Assembly: GCA_036652735.1 (NCBI GenBank) | Contig: JAVVVI010000008.1 | Location: 1-61,450 of the forward strand | Source: JAGOGN01 sp036652735 | GTDB lineage: Bacteria > Bacillota > Clostridia > Lachnospirales > Lachnospiraceae | Length of the DNA stretch: 61,450 bases | Direction: 5' to 3' | In this document: positions 26,239 through 35,129 of the stretch, piece after piece | Position numbering within the stretch: the first letter of the stretch is position 1 | How the letters are laid out: each line of letters starts with the position of its first letter | The notes under the pieces: generated by a model | The model's input: only the letters and a program-made list of their open reading frames with translations | Told to the model about the DNA's origin: nothing | Databases searched by the model: none | Position numbers and translations under genes: made by a program

Positions 26239-27283
26239 AATGGATTCTCACAAATTAATTTATCATCCGGAGACGGTGGGAAGATGGTTAAAGGGTGAGA
26301 ATATCTATCCCATTGAATTGGAAGTAGGACTTACCAATGCCTGCAATCACCGCTGTATTTTCTGTGCGGTTGATTATACCGGTTATCAGCCGGTTATGTT
26401 GGATCAAGCGCTTTTACTGAATAATCTCAAGGACTTGTCTCAAAAAGGATTAAAAAGTGTTATTTATGCCGGCGAGGGAGAGCCCTTACTACATAAAGGA
26501 GCACCGGATATTATAAATCAAACCAAGGCCTATGGTATGGATGCAGCACTTTCCACCAATGGAGTATTTTTCACGCCGGAAGTATCCAGAGATTGTTTAA
26601 AGTCTTTAACCTGGATTCGATTTAGCACTGCAGGAATAAAGGAAGAGACTTTTCAGAAGGTACAAAAAGGACAACCGGGAGATATCAATAAGATCTTATA
26701 TCATATGCAGGAAGCGGTAAGAGTCAAGAGGGATCAAAAGGCTGACACCACTATAGGGGTGCAGCTTTTACTTCTACCGGATAATAAAGATGAACTGGTG
26801 GAGATGGCAAAGGAATTACGAAACATTGGCGTAGACTACTTTACAATAAAGCCCTTTTCCCAACATCCCCAGAGTGAGAAAATTATTCAGGTAGATTATT
26901 CGGAATTATTAGGGTTGGAAGAAGAAGTAAATGCATTGGCAACGGATGACTTCCGTGTATATTTTCGGGCACATACAATGGAGAAGTTAACCTGTAAAAG
27001 GGGATATCAACAGTGTCTGGCACTTCCCTTCATGGTATACGTGGATGCAAAAGGAAATCTATGGCCTTGCATTGTATTTATGGGGAAGGAAGAGGACAAA
27101 TATGGTAATTTGTACGAACATTCCTTTATAGATATATGGGAGGGCAGAGAGCGTAAGGAACTGGTAGAGCGATTTTTAAAGATGGATTTGGAAAAAAATT
27201 GCAGGGAAGTGTGCAGATTAGATGAAATGAATGCTTACCTGGATGAATTGGTTCATCCGGGAGCACATGTGAACTTTATATAG
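26219..27283 (+). CDS. Radical SAM enzyme with SPASM/twitch-like C-terminus (1)
   Basis: The predicted protein has 354 residues. The 4Fe-4S site CxxxCxxC is C42, C46, C49 (TNACNHRCIFC); the SAM GGE-like element is AGEGEPLLH. C-terminal cysteines (C262-ish LALPFMVYVDAKGNLWPC and a later ENC..VC) suggest an auxiliary cluster. It is translationally coupled to the preceding transferase (AAGGAGAA ribosome site) and lies upstream of the split transketolase; a homolog lies on the other side at 29050. Both end HxNFI. No peptide substrate gene is visible, so a sugar or nucleotide-sugar substrate is inferred. Possible reactions include epimerisation, dehydration or deamination. Confidence 0.85.
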   Translation: MKKDIIRMDSHKLIYHPETVGRWLKGENIYPIELEVGLTNACNHRCIFCAVDYTGYQPVMLDQALLLNNLKDLSQKGLKSVIYAGEGEPLLHKGAPDIINQTKAYGMDAALSTNGVFFTPEVSRDCLKSLTWIRFSTAGIKEETFQKVQKGQPGDINKILYHMQEAVRVKRDQKADTTIGVQLLLLPDNKDELVEMAKELRNIGVDYFTIKPFSQHPQSEKIIQVDYSELLGLEEEVNALATDDFRVYFRAHTMEKLTCKRGYQQCLALPFMVYVDAKGNLWPCIVFMGKEEDKYGNLYEHSFIDIWEGRERKELVERFLKMDLEKNCREVCRLDEMNAYLDELVHPGAHVNFI

Positions 27284-27299
27284 AAAGAGGTGTAAGAAG

Positions 27300-28130
27300 G
27301 TGGACCAGGAGTTAATTGCAAAAGAGATGCGAAAGCTTATATTTAAAACGGCATATAAAGGTAAATCAGGGCATATTGCTTCTGCAATGTCCATTGTAGA
27401 GGTAATGACGGTTCTGTATTTTGGGAATATTATGAAGTATCATCCCAAGGAGCCGGACTGGGAGCAGCGGGACCGCATGATTATGAGCAAAGGGCATGGG
27501 AGTCTTGCCTTATACAGTACCTTGTCTCTTGCGGGATATTTTCACAAGGACCTGTTAAAGACATTTTGCCAGATGGATTCAAAGCTTGGTGGTGAGCCAA
27601 AGTTTGGAGATATTCCGGGGGTAGAAGCAACAACAGGCTCTCTTGGACATGGCTTATCCGTTGGATGTGGTATGGCAATGGCATTAAAACTTGACGCAGG
27701 CAGCAGCCGTGTGTATGTGATTCTGGGAGATGGAGAATGTCAGGAGGGTTCCGTGTGGGAAGCAGCACTATCCGCTTCCTATGCAGGATTGGACAATTTA
27801 ACCGTTATTATCGATCATAATAAATTACAGGCAATGGGCGCCTTGGAAGACATTTTATCTCTTTCGCCCTTGGAAGAAAAATGGAAAAGTTTTGGCTGGG
27901 AAGTAAGTACAGTGGATGGACATAACCTTACGAAACTCCAGACAATGCTTGCAGAAGATAAAAAGAGCACCATACAAAAGCCAAGACTTATCATTGCAGA
28001 TACAGTGAAGGGAAAAGGAATTTCCTTTATGGAGCAGGTTCCAATCTGGCATTACCGTATGCCCAATGAAGAGGAATTACAACTGGTGTTAAAGGAATTG
28101 GATCTTTCAAAAGAGGAGTTGTTAGCATGA
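27300..28130 (+). CDS. Transketolase, N-terminal (ThDP-binding) subunit
   Basis: Transketolase moves a two-carbon ketol unit between sugar phosphates; with ribose-5-P and xylulose-5-P it gives sedoheptulose-7-P. This subunit has 276 residues, matching the N-terminal half of split transketolases. It carries the ThDP motif GDGECQEGSVWEAALSASYA, ending DHNKLQ (about 145-178), and the SKGHGSLALYS loop. The start is GTG 27300 behind AGAGGTG. It overlaps its partner by four bases. A dedicated pair inside a sugar island suggests it feeds the heptose route (gmhA, gmhB and the 30181 gene) or acts on a modified ketosugar. Confidence 0.93.
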   Translation: MDQELIAKEMRKLIFKTAYKGKSGHIASAMSIVEVMTVLYFGNIMKYHPKEPDWEQRDRMIMSKGHGSLALYSTLSLAGYFHKDLLKTFCQMDSKLGGEPKFGDIPGVEATTGSLGHGLSVGCGMAMALKLDAGSSRVYVILGDGECQEGSVWEAALSASYAGLDNLTVIIDHNKLQAMGALEDILSLSPLEEKWKSFGWEVSTVDGHNLTKLQTMLAEDKKSTIQKPRLIIADTVKGKGISFMEQVPIWHYRMPNEEELQLVLKELDLSKEELLA

Positions 28131-29041
28131 GAAATACATATCTGGAAGAACTATATCAGATTGCACAAAAAGACAAAAATGTTTTGTCACTTGTTGCAGA
28201 TAATGGTATGATTGTATATGATGATTTTCGGGCAGATATGCCACAGCAATTTTTTAATTTTGGTATATCCGAAGGGCATATGGTTTCGGCAGCAGCAGGA
28301 ATGGCTTTATGTGGGAAGATTCCATTTTTATATACAATCAGCTCGTTTTTAGCATATAGAGCCTATGAATTTATTCGAGTGGATGTTTGCCTGCAAAAGG
28401 CAAATGTTAAGATTGTTGGAATTGGAACAGGTGTGTCCTATGGATATCTTGGACCAACCCACCATACCACAGAGGACATTGGTTTGCTGCGTTCTCTGCC
28501 AAATCTTACGATTTTTTCACCGGGGAGTGACTATGAAGCAAGGGAGGCAGTTCGTGCAGCCTATGAGATACAGGGACCGGTTTATATTCGTCTTGGTAAT
28601 GGAAGTGTGCCTGAGACGGAAGAGGAAAAGAACCCATTTCAGGTAGGAAAGGGACGGGTAGTGGCGGATGGAAGAGATCTTACTGTTATTACCACAGGTT
28701 CCATTCTCAGGGAGGTAAAAAAAGCAGCCGTGCTATTAGAGCAGGACGGAATCTCTACACAGGTGATCAGTATGCATACCTTAAAACCATTTGATGAGGA
28801 AGTCGTTGCGGCAGCCGTGCGTCAAACAGGAAAAATTATCACCGTGGAAGAACACAACTGTATTGGTGGTCTGGGAGATGCAGTGGCAGGAGTGATTGCA
28901 GAACGTGGACTAAGGACAGAATTTAGGAAGATTGGGTTAAATGACTGCTTTGCCAAGGGATATGGAAATGAGGATGAAGTTCGGCAGCAAAATGGACTGG
29001 ATGGAGAGTCCATTTATCATAAAATAAAAGGAAAGAGATAG
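28127..29041 (+). CDS. Transketolase, C-terminal subunit
   Basis: The protein has 304 residues, the pyrimidine-binding plus C-terminal domain half. Family marks are the conserved FNFGISEGHMVSAAAGMALC (catalytic Glu in SEGHM, residue about 49), GVSYGYLGPTHHTTEDIGLL and the C-terminal TVEEHNCIGGLGDAVA segment. The ATGA overlap with the N-terminal subunit gives balanced synthesis. The two together form one full enzyme. The next gene begins eight bases downstream. Confidence 0.93.
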   Translation: MRNTYLEELYQIAQKDKNVLSLVADNGMIVYDDFRADMPQQFFNFGISEGHMVSAAAGMALCGKIPFLYTISSFLAYRAYEFIRVDVCLQKANVKIVGIGTGVSYGYLGPTHHTTEDIGLLRSLPNLTIFSPGSDYEAREAVRAAYEIQGPVYIRLGNGSVPETEEEKNPFQVGKGRVVADGRDLTVITTGSILREVKKAAVLLEQDGISTQVISMHTLKPFDEEVVAAAVRQTGKIITVEEHNCIGGLGDAVAGVIAERGLRTEFRKIGLNDCFAKGYGNEDEVRQQNGLDGESIYHKIKGKR

Positions 29042-29049
29042 GTGTTGAT

Positions 29050-30162
29050 ATGGAAAAGGAGCCACTGATTTTAGATGGAAGTAAGATACTCTGGCATGAA
29101 GATCGGTTAAAAGAATGGAAGTTTGGAGAGGGCAAAGTAGCTCCCATTACCATAGATTGTGCACTAACAACAAGATGCAGCTACCGCTGTGTCTACTGTT
29201 ATGGAAAAATGCAATGTATAAACCAGTCAGAGAATCTGGATCGGGAAACTATTTTTCATTTTTTGGAAGATGCAGCAGAGATTGGTGTGCGGGGAGTGAG
29301 CTTTGTAAGTGATGGAGAGAGTACCTGTAACCCACATTTAAAGGATGCCATTCTATATGGCCATGAACTGGGACTGGATATGGCACTGGGAACCAATGGG
29401 TATCTTCTTAAGGATGAAGAATTGGAAGAGATTCTGCCTTGCCTTACCTATCTGCGATTCAACATATCCGCCGGTGAACCCCAGCGATATGCTTATATTC
29501 ATGGATGCAAGGAAGACTGTTATTATAAGGTGGTTCACACCATGAAAGAGGCAGTTCGAATAAAAAAAGAGAAGAATCTTCCGGTAACAATTGGTACACA
29601 GATGGTATTGATGCCGGAATTTAAGGACCAAATTCTTCCTTTGACAAAGCTGGGAAAAGAAATTGGTGTGGACTATTTTGTAATTAAGCATTGCAGTGAT
29701 GATGAAGAAGGAACACTGGGGATTGATTATAATGAATATGATGGTCTGGTAGAATGCTTAAAAGAAGCAGAGACCTATTCCACAAAAGAATATCAGGTTA
29801 GTGCCAAATGGTCCAAGATTTTAAGCCATGGACGAAAAAGTTATTGTAAATGTTTCGGTGCTCCTTTTATTTTACAAATGTCAGGAACCGGACTGGTTGC
29901 TCCCTGCGGAATGTTCTTTAATGAGAAATATAAAAAATATCATATTGGCAACATTAAGGAGACCAGATTTAAAGACTTATGGAATAGTGAACGCTATTGG
30001 GAAGTCATGAATTTGTTAAGGGAAGATGGTTTTGATCCCAATAAAGAATGTGGAACCCTGTGCCTTCAGCATAAGACAAATGAAGTTCTGTGGGAGCTGT
30101 ACCGAACCCAGTCCATGTTAGCGCCAACAGGCTCCAGACCGGAACATATTAATTTTATTTAA
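29050..30162 (+). CDS. Radical SAM enzyme with SPASM/twitch-like C-terminus (2)
   Basis: This gene encodes 370 residues, homologous to the 26219 protein across its length. CxxxCxxC is C43, C47, C50 (TTRCSYRCVYC), the glycine-rich SAM strand is SDGESTCNPHLK, and the C-terminal cluster cysteines lie in CFGAPFILQM...VAPCGMFFN and ECGTLC. It ends EHINFI, like its sister's HVNFI. Together they bracket the transketolase genes, so the four genes are probably one functional unit. Substrate unknown; sugar radical chemistry is inferred from context. Confidence 0.85.
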   Translation: MEKEPLILDGSKILWHEDRLKEWKFGEGKVAPITIDCALTTRCSYRCVYCYGKMQCINQSENLDRETIFHFLEDAAEIGVRGVSFVSDGESTCNPHLKDAILYGHELGLDMALGTNGYLLKDEELEEILPCLTYLRFNISAGEPQRYAYIHGCKEDCYYKVVHTMKEAVRIKKEKNLPVTIGTQMVLMPEFKDQILPLTKLGKEIGVDYFVIKHCSDDEEGTLGIDYNEYDGLVECLKEAETYSTKEYQVSAKWSKILSHGRKSYCKCFGAPFILQMSGTGLVAPCGMFFNEKYKKYHIGNIKETRFKDLWNSERYWEVMNLLREDGFDPNKECGTLCLQHKTNEVLWELYRTQSMLAPTGSRPEHINFI

Positions 30163-30180
30163 TCAAAAGGGGGACAGGAT

Positions 30181-31710
30181 GTGGGACAATATATAACAAA
30201 AGAGGAATTTCAGAAGCTGCAGCCCGGATTTAAAAATAAAAAATTGAAAATTGTTCTTTGTCATGGTGTGTTTGATTTGGTTCATCCCGGACATATTATA
30301 CATTTTCAAGAAGCAAAGAAACTGGGAGATCTTTTGGTGGTTTCCATTACAGCAGCCCAATATGTAAGAAAAGGACCGGGCCGTCCCTATTTTGATGATG
30401 AAATGCGAGTTGAATTTCTTAAGGCAATTGAATATATTGATTATGTCATGATTTCAGAAGGTTATACCGGGGAGGATATTATTGAGACTGTAAAACCTGA
30501 CTTATATGTAAAAGGCAGGGAATATGAAAAAACAGAAGACGATATTACCGGAAAAATTAATCAGGAGATGGACCAGGTACGCAGCTATGGAGGGGAAATT
30601 GCATACACCTCAGGTGCGGTATTTAGTTCGACAAAATTAATTAATAACCTTATGCCGGTATTGAATCAGGAGATGAAAGATTATCTGAATGAGTTTAATA
30701 AAAGCTATACTATGGAAGCGGTAAAGCACTATTCCGATAGAATTTCTAAAAAAAAGGTGCTGGTCATTGGGGATGCCATTATTGATAAGTATACCTATTG
30801 CAACATTCAGGGGCTCATGTCAAAAGATATGGGATATTCCGCAAGATATGAAAAAGAGGAAGAATATCTTGGGGGGAGTCTGGCAATTGCCAGGCATATT
30901 GCGTCCTTTACCACTCAGGTAACAGTGGCTACAATTATAGGAAATGAAAATCCGGTACATAGCCGTCTTTTAAATGAAATGAGTGACAAAATGCACTTGA
31001 ATTTGGTTTGTAGTGAGCACTTTCCAACGATTGTGAAACAGAGATTCATTACAACAAATGAAAAAAGAGAAGAGTTCCATAAAGTCTTTTCGGTGAACAA
31101 TCTTCCCAATCCAATGATTATAGATGCCCAGGCAATGCAGGAGTTTATCCGACGCCTAAAGGACACAATCGAAGAATATGATCTTGTAGTAGTTTGTGAC
31201 TTTGGACATGGGTTGATTACGAAGGAAGTAATCGAGCTTGTGGAGAAAAAGGCACACTTTCTGGCAATTAATTGTCAGACAAATTCCTCCAACTATGGAT
31301 TGAATGTTATCACGAAATATCATCGTGCAGATGCGTTTACATTAGATCAAAAGGAATTAAAGCTGGCATATCCCACTTATGATATGAAGGAAGAGGAATC
31401 CCTGGAATGTTTGGCGAAGTCTCTGGGTGGAGCAGGATGGCTTACACGAGGAGCACTTGGAGCTTATGGTGTAAGTGAGGGTAAGGTACATACCTGCCCG
31501 GCATTTACCTTAAAGGTGAAAGATACCATTGGTGCAGGGGATGCGTTCTATGCAGTGGCAAGTTTGTATTTAGCGGCGGGAGCATCGGTGGAGCTTGGAA
31601 CCTTTATGGGGAATATAGCAGGAGCCTTGGCTGCAAATATTGTGGGGAATAAAGAATCCATTGATCAGGTAAATGTATTAAAATATGCATCTACATTATT
31701 AAATATATAA
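30181..31710 (+). CDS. Bifunctional nucleotidyltransferase-PfkB kinase (HldE-like with swapped domains)
   Basis: The protein has 509 residues. The N-terminal part (about 20-155) is a cytidylyltransferase-fold nucleotidyltransferase with the HPGH site (35-38, in HGVFDLVHPGHIIHF). The C-terminal part (about 190-505) is a PfkB-type sugar kinase with KDTIGAGDAFYAVASLYL near 447-464. E. coli HldE has the reverse order, kinase first. The family phosphorylates D-manno-heptose-7-P at C1 and later attaches AMP, giving ADP-heptose. gmhA, gmhB and transketolase nearby support a heptose route. The nucleotide used (ADP or CDP) cannot be told. The start is GTG 30181 behind AAGGGGG. Confidence 0.85.
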   Translation: MGQYITKEEFQKLQPGFKNKKLKIVLCHGVFDLVHPGHIIHFQEAKKLGDLLVVSITAAQYVRKGPGRPYFDDEMRVEFLKAIEYIDYVMISEGYTGEDIIETVKPDLYVKGREYEKTEDDITGKINQEMDQVRSYGGEIAYTSGAVFSSTKLINNLMPVLNQEMKDYLNEFNKSYTMEAVKHYSDRISKKKVLVIGDAIIDKYTYCNIQGLMSKDMGYSARYEKEEEYLGGSLAIARHIASFTTQVTVATIIGNENPVHSRLLNEMSDKMHLNLVCSEHFPTIVKQRFITTNEKREEFHKVFSVNNLPNPMIIDAQAMQEFIRRLKDTIEEYDLVVVCDFGHGLITKEVIELVEKKAHFLAINCQTNSSNYGLNVITKYHRADAFTLDQKELKLAYPTYDMKEEESLECLAKSLGGAGWLTRGALGAYGVSEGKVHTCPAFTLKVKDTIGAGDAFYAVASLYLAAGASVELGTFMGNIAGALAANIVGNKESIDQVNVLKYASTLLNI

Positions 31711-31729
31711 CAGTCAGAGAGGTAGAAAG

Positions 31730-32719
31730 ATGAAATCAGTAGTGACAGGTGGTTGTGGCTTTATAGGTTCCCATATTGTTGACCGATTGTTAAAGGAAGG
31801 ACAGGAAGTACGTGTAATAGACAACTTTTCTACTGGGAGGCCGGAGAATCTTGCCCATCATAGAGGGGATCCCAATTTAACAATTTTTCAAAAAGATATC
31901 AGGAAAAAAGAGGAGATAGAAGCAATTTTTGAAGGAGTGGATTATGTCTTTCATCTTGCTGCTCTTGCAGACATTGTTCCTTCCATTCAAAAACCGGAAG
32001 CATATTATACCTCTAATGTAGATGGGACCTTTTGTGTGCTGGAATGTGCAAGAAAAGCCAATATAAAGAAATTTGTATATTCAGCATCTTCGTCCTGTTA
32101 TGGAATCCCGGATGAATATCCTACAAAGGAAACGGCGGAGATTCGTCCACAATATCCATATGCGCTGACAAAACGTCTGGGCGAAGAAACCGTGCTTCAC
32201 TGGGGCCAGGTTTATGATCTCCCGGTTGTAACACTGCGCTTATTTAATGTGTATGGAACCCGTTCAAGAACTTCAGGAACATATGGAGCGGTATTTGGAG
32301 TATTTTTAGCACAGAAACTGGCAGGAAAACCATTTACCATTGTTGGCAGTGGACAGCAAACCAGAGACTTTACCTATGTAACCGATGTTGCAGATGCATT
32401 CTATACAGCGGCAATGTCAAATCGCATCCAGGAGACTTATAATGTTGGAAGTGGTGGAACCTATTCTGTGAACCGCCTTTGCGAATTACTGGGAGGCGAA
32501 TGTATTCATATTCCAAAACGACCGGGAGAACCGGATTGTACCTTTGCCAATACGGATAAGATTCGGGAAGAATTAGGATGGAAAGCCAAGGTTACATTAG
32601 AGGAGGGGGTTGCGACTATTCTTGCGAATATAGAATATTGGCGAGAGGCACCGGTTTGGACACCGGATCATATTGAAGAAGCAACCAAAGACTGGTTTCG
32701 ATATCTGGGGAAGAAATAG
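31730..32719 (+). CDS. NAD-dependent sugar epimerase/dehydratase (extended SDR)
   Basis: The protein has 329 residues. The NAD-binding GGCGFIGSHIVD is at the N-terminus, with catalytic SSSCYG and YPYALTK (YxxxK) at about 125-150. It resembles UDP-glucose 4-epimerases and GDP/UDP-sugar dehydratases in general. Lying between the nucleotidyltransferase-kinase and gmhA, it probably acts on the nucleotide-heptose or another nucleotide sugar of the island. It is not the typical HldD 6-epimerase by what I can read, so the exact reaction is left open. Confidence 0.85.
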   Translation: MKSVVTGGCGFIGSHIVDRLLKEGQEVRVIDNFSTGRPENLAHHRGDPNLTIFQKDIRKKEEIEAIFEGVDYVFHLAALADIVPSIQKPEAYYTSNVDGTFCVLECARKANIKKFVYSASSSCYGIPDEYPTKETAEIRPQYPYALTKRLGEETVLHWGQVYDLPVVTLRLFNVYGTRSRTSGTYGAVFGVFLAQKLAGKPFTIVGSGQQTRDFTYVTDVADAFYTAAMSNRIQETYNVGSGGTYSVNRLCELLGGECIHIPKRPGEPDCTFANTDKIREELGWKAKVTLEEGVATILANIEYWREAPVWTPDHIEEATKDWFRYLGKK

Positions 32720-32729
32720 AGGTGTAAAT

Positions 32730-33344
32730 ATGTATTTGGACTATAAAGACAGATTTATTCAGGCCCTAAATGAACTTGCATTTTACAGGCGGAATGAGGA
32801 AAATCCAACGAATGATTATGAAGAAGCCATGGAAGAGCTGCTTCGGGTATTTTCACAGGTGAAGCAGAAGAACAAAAAAGTCTTTTTTGCCGGAAATGGA
32901 GGAAGTGCCGCTATAGCAAGTCATATGACAATCGATTTTATGAAAAATGGAAGGGTTTCAACTTGCAATTTGTATGACGGACCAACCATTACCTGCCTTG
33001 GGAATGATTATGGATATGAGACAATATTTTCAAAACAATTGGATATGCTTGGACAGGAAGGCGACTTATTGGTTGCAATCAGTAGTTCAGGAAATTCTCC
33101 CAACATTATACAAGCCATAAGATCGGCGAGAGAGAAAGGCATGGAGGTAATAACGTTCAGTGGCTTTTTAAAGGAAAATCAAATTCACAACTTGGGTTGT
33201 ATCAATGTGCATGTTCCATTGGAGGAGTATGGGATAGTAGAATCCATACATAATGTACTGCTTCAGCAGCTTGTGGATGAATTGAGGGGTGAAGAGAGAG
33301 ATGAAAAAAAACTATTTGTTAATTATGCCAAGAATTGTCAATAA
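32730..33344 (+). CDS. gmhA: Phosphoheptose isomerase (GmhA-like, SIS domain)
   Basis: GmhA converts sedoheptulose-7-P to D-glycero-D-manno-heptose-7-P, the first step of nucleotide-heptose synthesis. The protein has 204 residues, the usual size, with the SIS sugar-phosphate sites FFAGNGGSAAIASHM (about 52-66) and AISSSGNSPNIIQAI (about 112-126). ATG 32730 is chosen behind GAGGTG; the frame is open further up into the previous gene. It overlaps the following radical-SAM gene by 44 bases. Other SIS isomerases look similar, but the linked gmhB and HldE-like genes support this call. Confidence 0.85.
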   Translation: MYLDYKDRFIQALNELAFYRRNEENPTNDYEEAMEELLRVFSQVKQKNKKVFFAGNGGSAAIASHMTIDFMKNGRVSTCNLYDGPTITCLGNDYGYETIFSKQLDMLGQEGDLLVAISSSGNSPNIIQAIRSAREKGMEVITFSGFLKENQIHNLGCINVHVPLEEYGIVESIHNVLLQQLVDELRGEERDEKKLFVNYAKNCQ

Positions 33345-35109
33345 AGTAGGGGATGGATATTCGTTTCCTCTAGGATTGCCCTATGTAAGTGCATCTATGA
33401 AAAAGGCAGGATTTCATATTTTTACTTGTAATTTAAATCACCACAAGGGAGAAATCGAAGAAATTGTTCGAGAGGAACTTCTTAAAAACAAGATTGATGT
33501 GGTTTTTACCGGAGGATTGTCATTTCAATATTATCCCATTAAGCAGCTGATTGATGCTGTGAAAGCAGTGCATCCGGAGATGCCGGTTTGCGTTGGAGGA
33601 GGAGTGATTACCGGTGATCCGGAAGCGGCAATGGATGCATTTGAAGGGGCAGATATTGGAATCATTGGTGAGGGTGAACGAACAAATGTGGAGCTATGCA
33701 GAGTAATAGAGGGGGAAGGTTCTCTCCTTGATGTAGATGGTCTTATATTTAAGGATAAGAATGGAAGCTATATCCGGACAAAAGAAAGAACAGAGATTGA
33801 AGACATAGACACCATACCATGGCCGGATTATGACGGGTTTGAATTAGAGAAAAGCTTTGATAAGAACCCCGGAGTGAGTGGGTTAAACTTTACGCGAACG
33901 ATCTTTATGCTGGGAAGCAGAAGCTGTCCCTATCAATGTTCTTTTTGTTTTCATACCGTAGGGAAAAAGTACAGACAGCGTTCTTTGGATGATTTTTTCA
34001 AAGAATTAGAGTATAATATCAATAGGTATAAGATTAATTTTGTATGTATTGCAGACGAATTATTTTCATACAGTACCCAAAGGGTAGTGGAATTTTGTCA
34101 AAGAATAGAGCCTTATCATATTAAGTGGTGGGCACAATTCAGAGTGGATAGTATTGAACCACAAATTCTACCCATTATTTTAAAATCCGGTTGTACTACA
34201 ATGTCCTTTGGTTTGGAAAGTGCAGATAACAGGGTGTTAAAGAGTATGAGGAAGAATATTACAATCGAACAAATTCATAAGACTTTATCCACTGTTTATG
34301 CTGAAAAAATACCTTTTGAGGGAGCCTTTATATTTGGAGATGATGCTGAAACTTACGAAACAGCTCTAAATACCCTTAAGTATTGGGAGGAACACGCAGA
34401 ATATAAGATTAACCTGAATACAATTACGGTCTTTCCGGGCTGCCTGTTATATAAGAATGCCAAAAAAAATGGACAGATTACGGATGCAGCACAATATCTG
34501 AAAGATGGATGTCCTCAAATGAATAATACAAAGATGACATTAGAGGAATACAAAGATATTATGGAAAAGATAACGGATTATCCATTTTCCAAGACAAAAA
34601 TTATTAAAGAAGTGGAACTTCTTAAGGTAGATTATGAGAATGGAAGAATAGCCATTAAGGGAAGATGCCCAATTTGTGGAGAAGAGACAATTTGGAGTGA
34701 AATCAAGTTATTCGCCACTAATTTTCTTGCTTGTTCCGGATGTGGACAAAGATACAATATCTTAATCCCCAAGGAACTGACCTTGAATCTAGGCAGAAAT
34801 ATAGAAAAATTGTATTCAGAATACGGAGAAGTAGCAGTTTGGGGAGTGAATTACCATACAACAAAAACATTTGAAGTTGTGGAAGAATTAAATAACCAGA
34901 AGGTATTTCCAATTGATAGTTCCTTAATCAAGCAGCAGTTAACAATTGGAAAACGTAAGGTGAATGCTCCGTCTACCATTCGAGAGAGAGAAATAAAGAC
35001 TGTTGTGATTGCGATTCCGGCATACTATAACCAGATTGAATTGCAGATAAAATATCAATATCCTAAGGTAGAAAGAATATTGGACATCTGCGATTTGTTA
35101 AGAGAATAA
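33301..35109 (+). CDS. B12-binding-type radical SAM protein with zinc ribbon and Rossmann-like tail
   Basis: The protein has 602 residues in four parts. About 1-135 is a cobalamin-binding-type domain (DVVFTGGLSFQYYPIKQLID, VGGGVITGDPEAAMDAF). About 195-410 is the radical SAM barrel with C209, C213, C216 (CPYQCSFC). A zinc ribbon follows with C456/C459 and C478/C481. A C-terminal Rossmann-like domain (about 500-600, GEVAVWGVNYHTTKTF) resembles the tail of the 40191 methyltransferase. The order is that of class B methylases and related enzymes. C- or P-methylation, or another radical change of a sugar, is likely. ATG 33301 is preferred over GTG 33289. Confidence 0.85.
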   Translation: MKKNYLLIMPRIVNKVGDGYSFPLGLPYVSASMKKAGFHIFTCNLNHHKGEIEEIVREELLKNKIDVVFTGGLSFQYYPIKQLIDAVKAVHPEMPVCVGGGVITGDPEAAMDAFEGADIGIIGEGERTNVELCRVIEGEGSLLDVDGLIFKDKNGSYIRTKERTEIEDIDTIPWPDYDGFELEKSFDKNPGVSGLNFTRTIFMLGSRSCPYQCSFCFHTVGKKYRQRSLDDFFKELEYNINRYKINFVCIADELFSYSTQRVVEFCQRIEPYHIKWWAQFRVDSIEPQILPIILKSGCTTMSFGLESADNRVLKSMRKNITIEQIHKTLSTVYAEKIPFEGAFIFGDDAETYETALNTLKYWEEHAEYKINLNTITVFPGCLLYKNAKKNGQITDAAQYLKDGCPQMNNTKMTLEEYKDIMEKITDYPFSKTKIIKEVELLKVDYENGRIAIKGRCPICGEETIWSEIKLFATNFLACSGCGQRYNILIPKELTLNLGRNIEKLYSEYGEVAVWGVNYHTTKTFEVVEELNNQKVFPIDSSLIKQQLTIGKRKVNAPSTIREREIKTVVIAIPAYYNQIELQIKYQYPKVERILDICDLLRE

Positions 35110-35129
35110 ATGGGAAAGGTAAAGGACCA

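Noticed and set aside
26219..30162. RiPP (peptide) maturation by the two SPASM-like radical-SAM enzymes
   Set aside because: No short precursor gene with a conserved leader lies nearby; the surrounding genes are all sugar enzymes.
31730..32719. HldD (ADP-heptose 6-epimerase) for the SDR gene beside the HldE-like fusion
   Set aside because: The sequence reads like a general UDP-glucose 4-epimerase/dehydratase; no HldD-specific segment is recognised, so only the SDR family is called.
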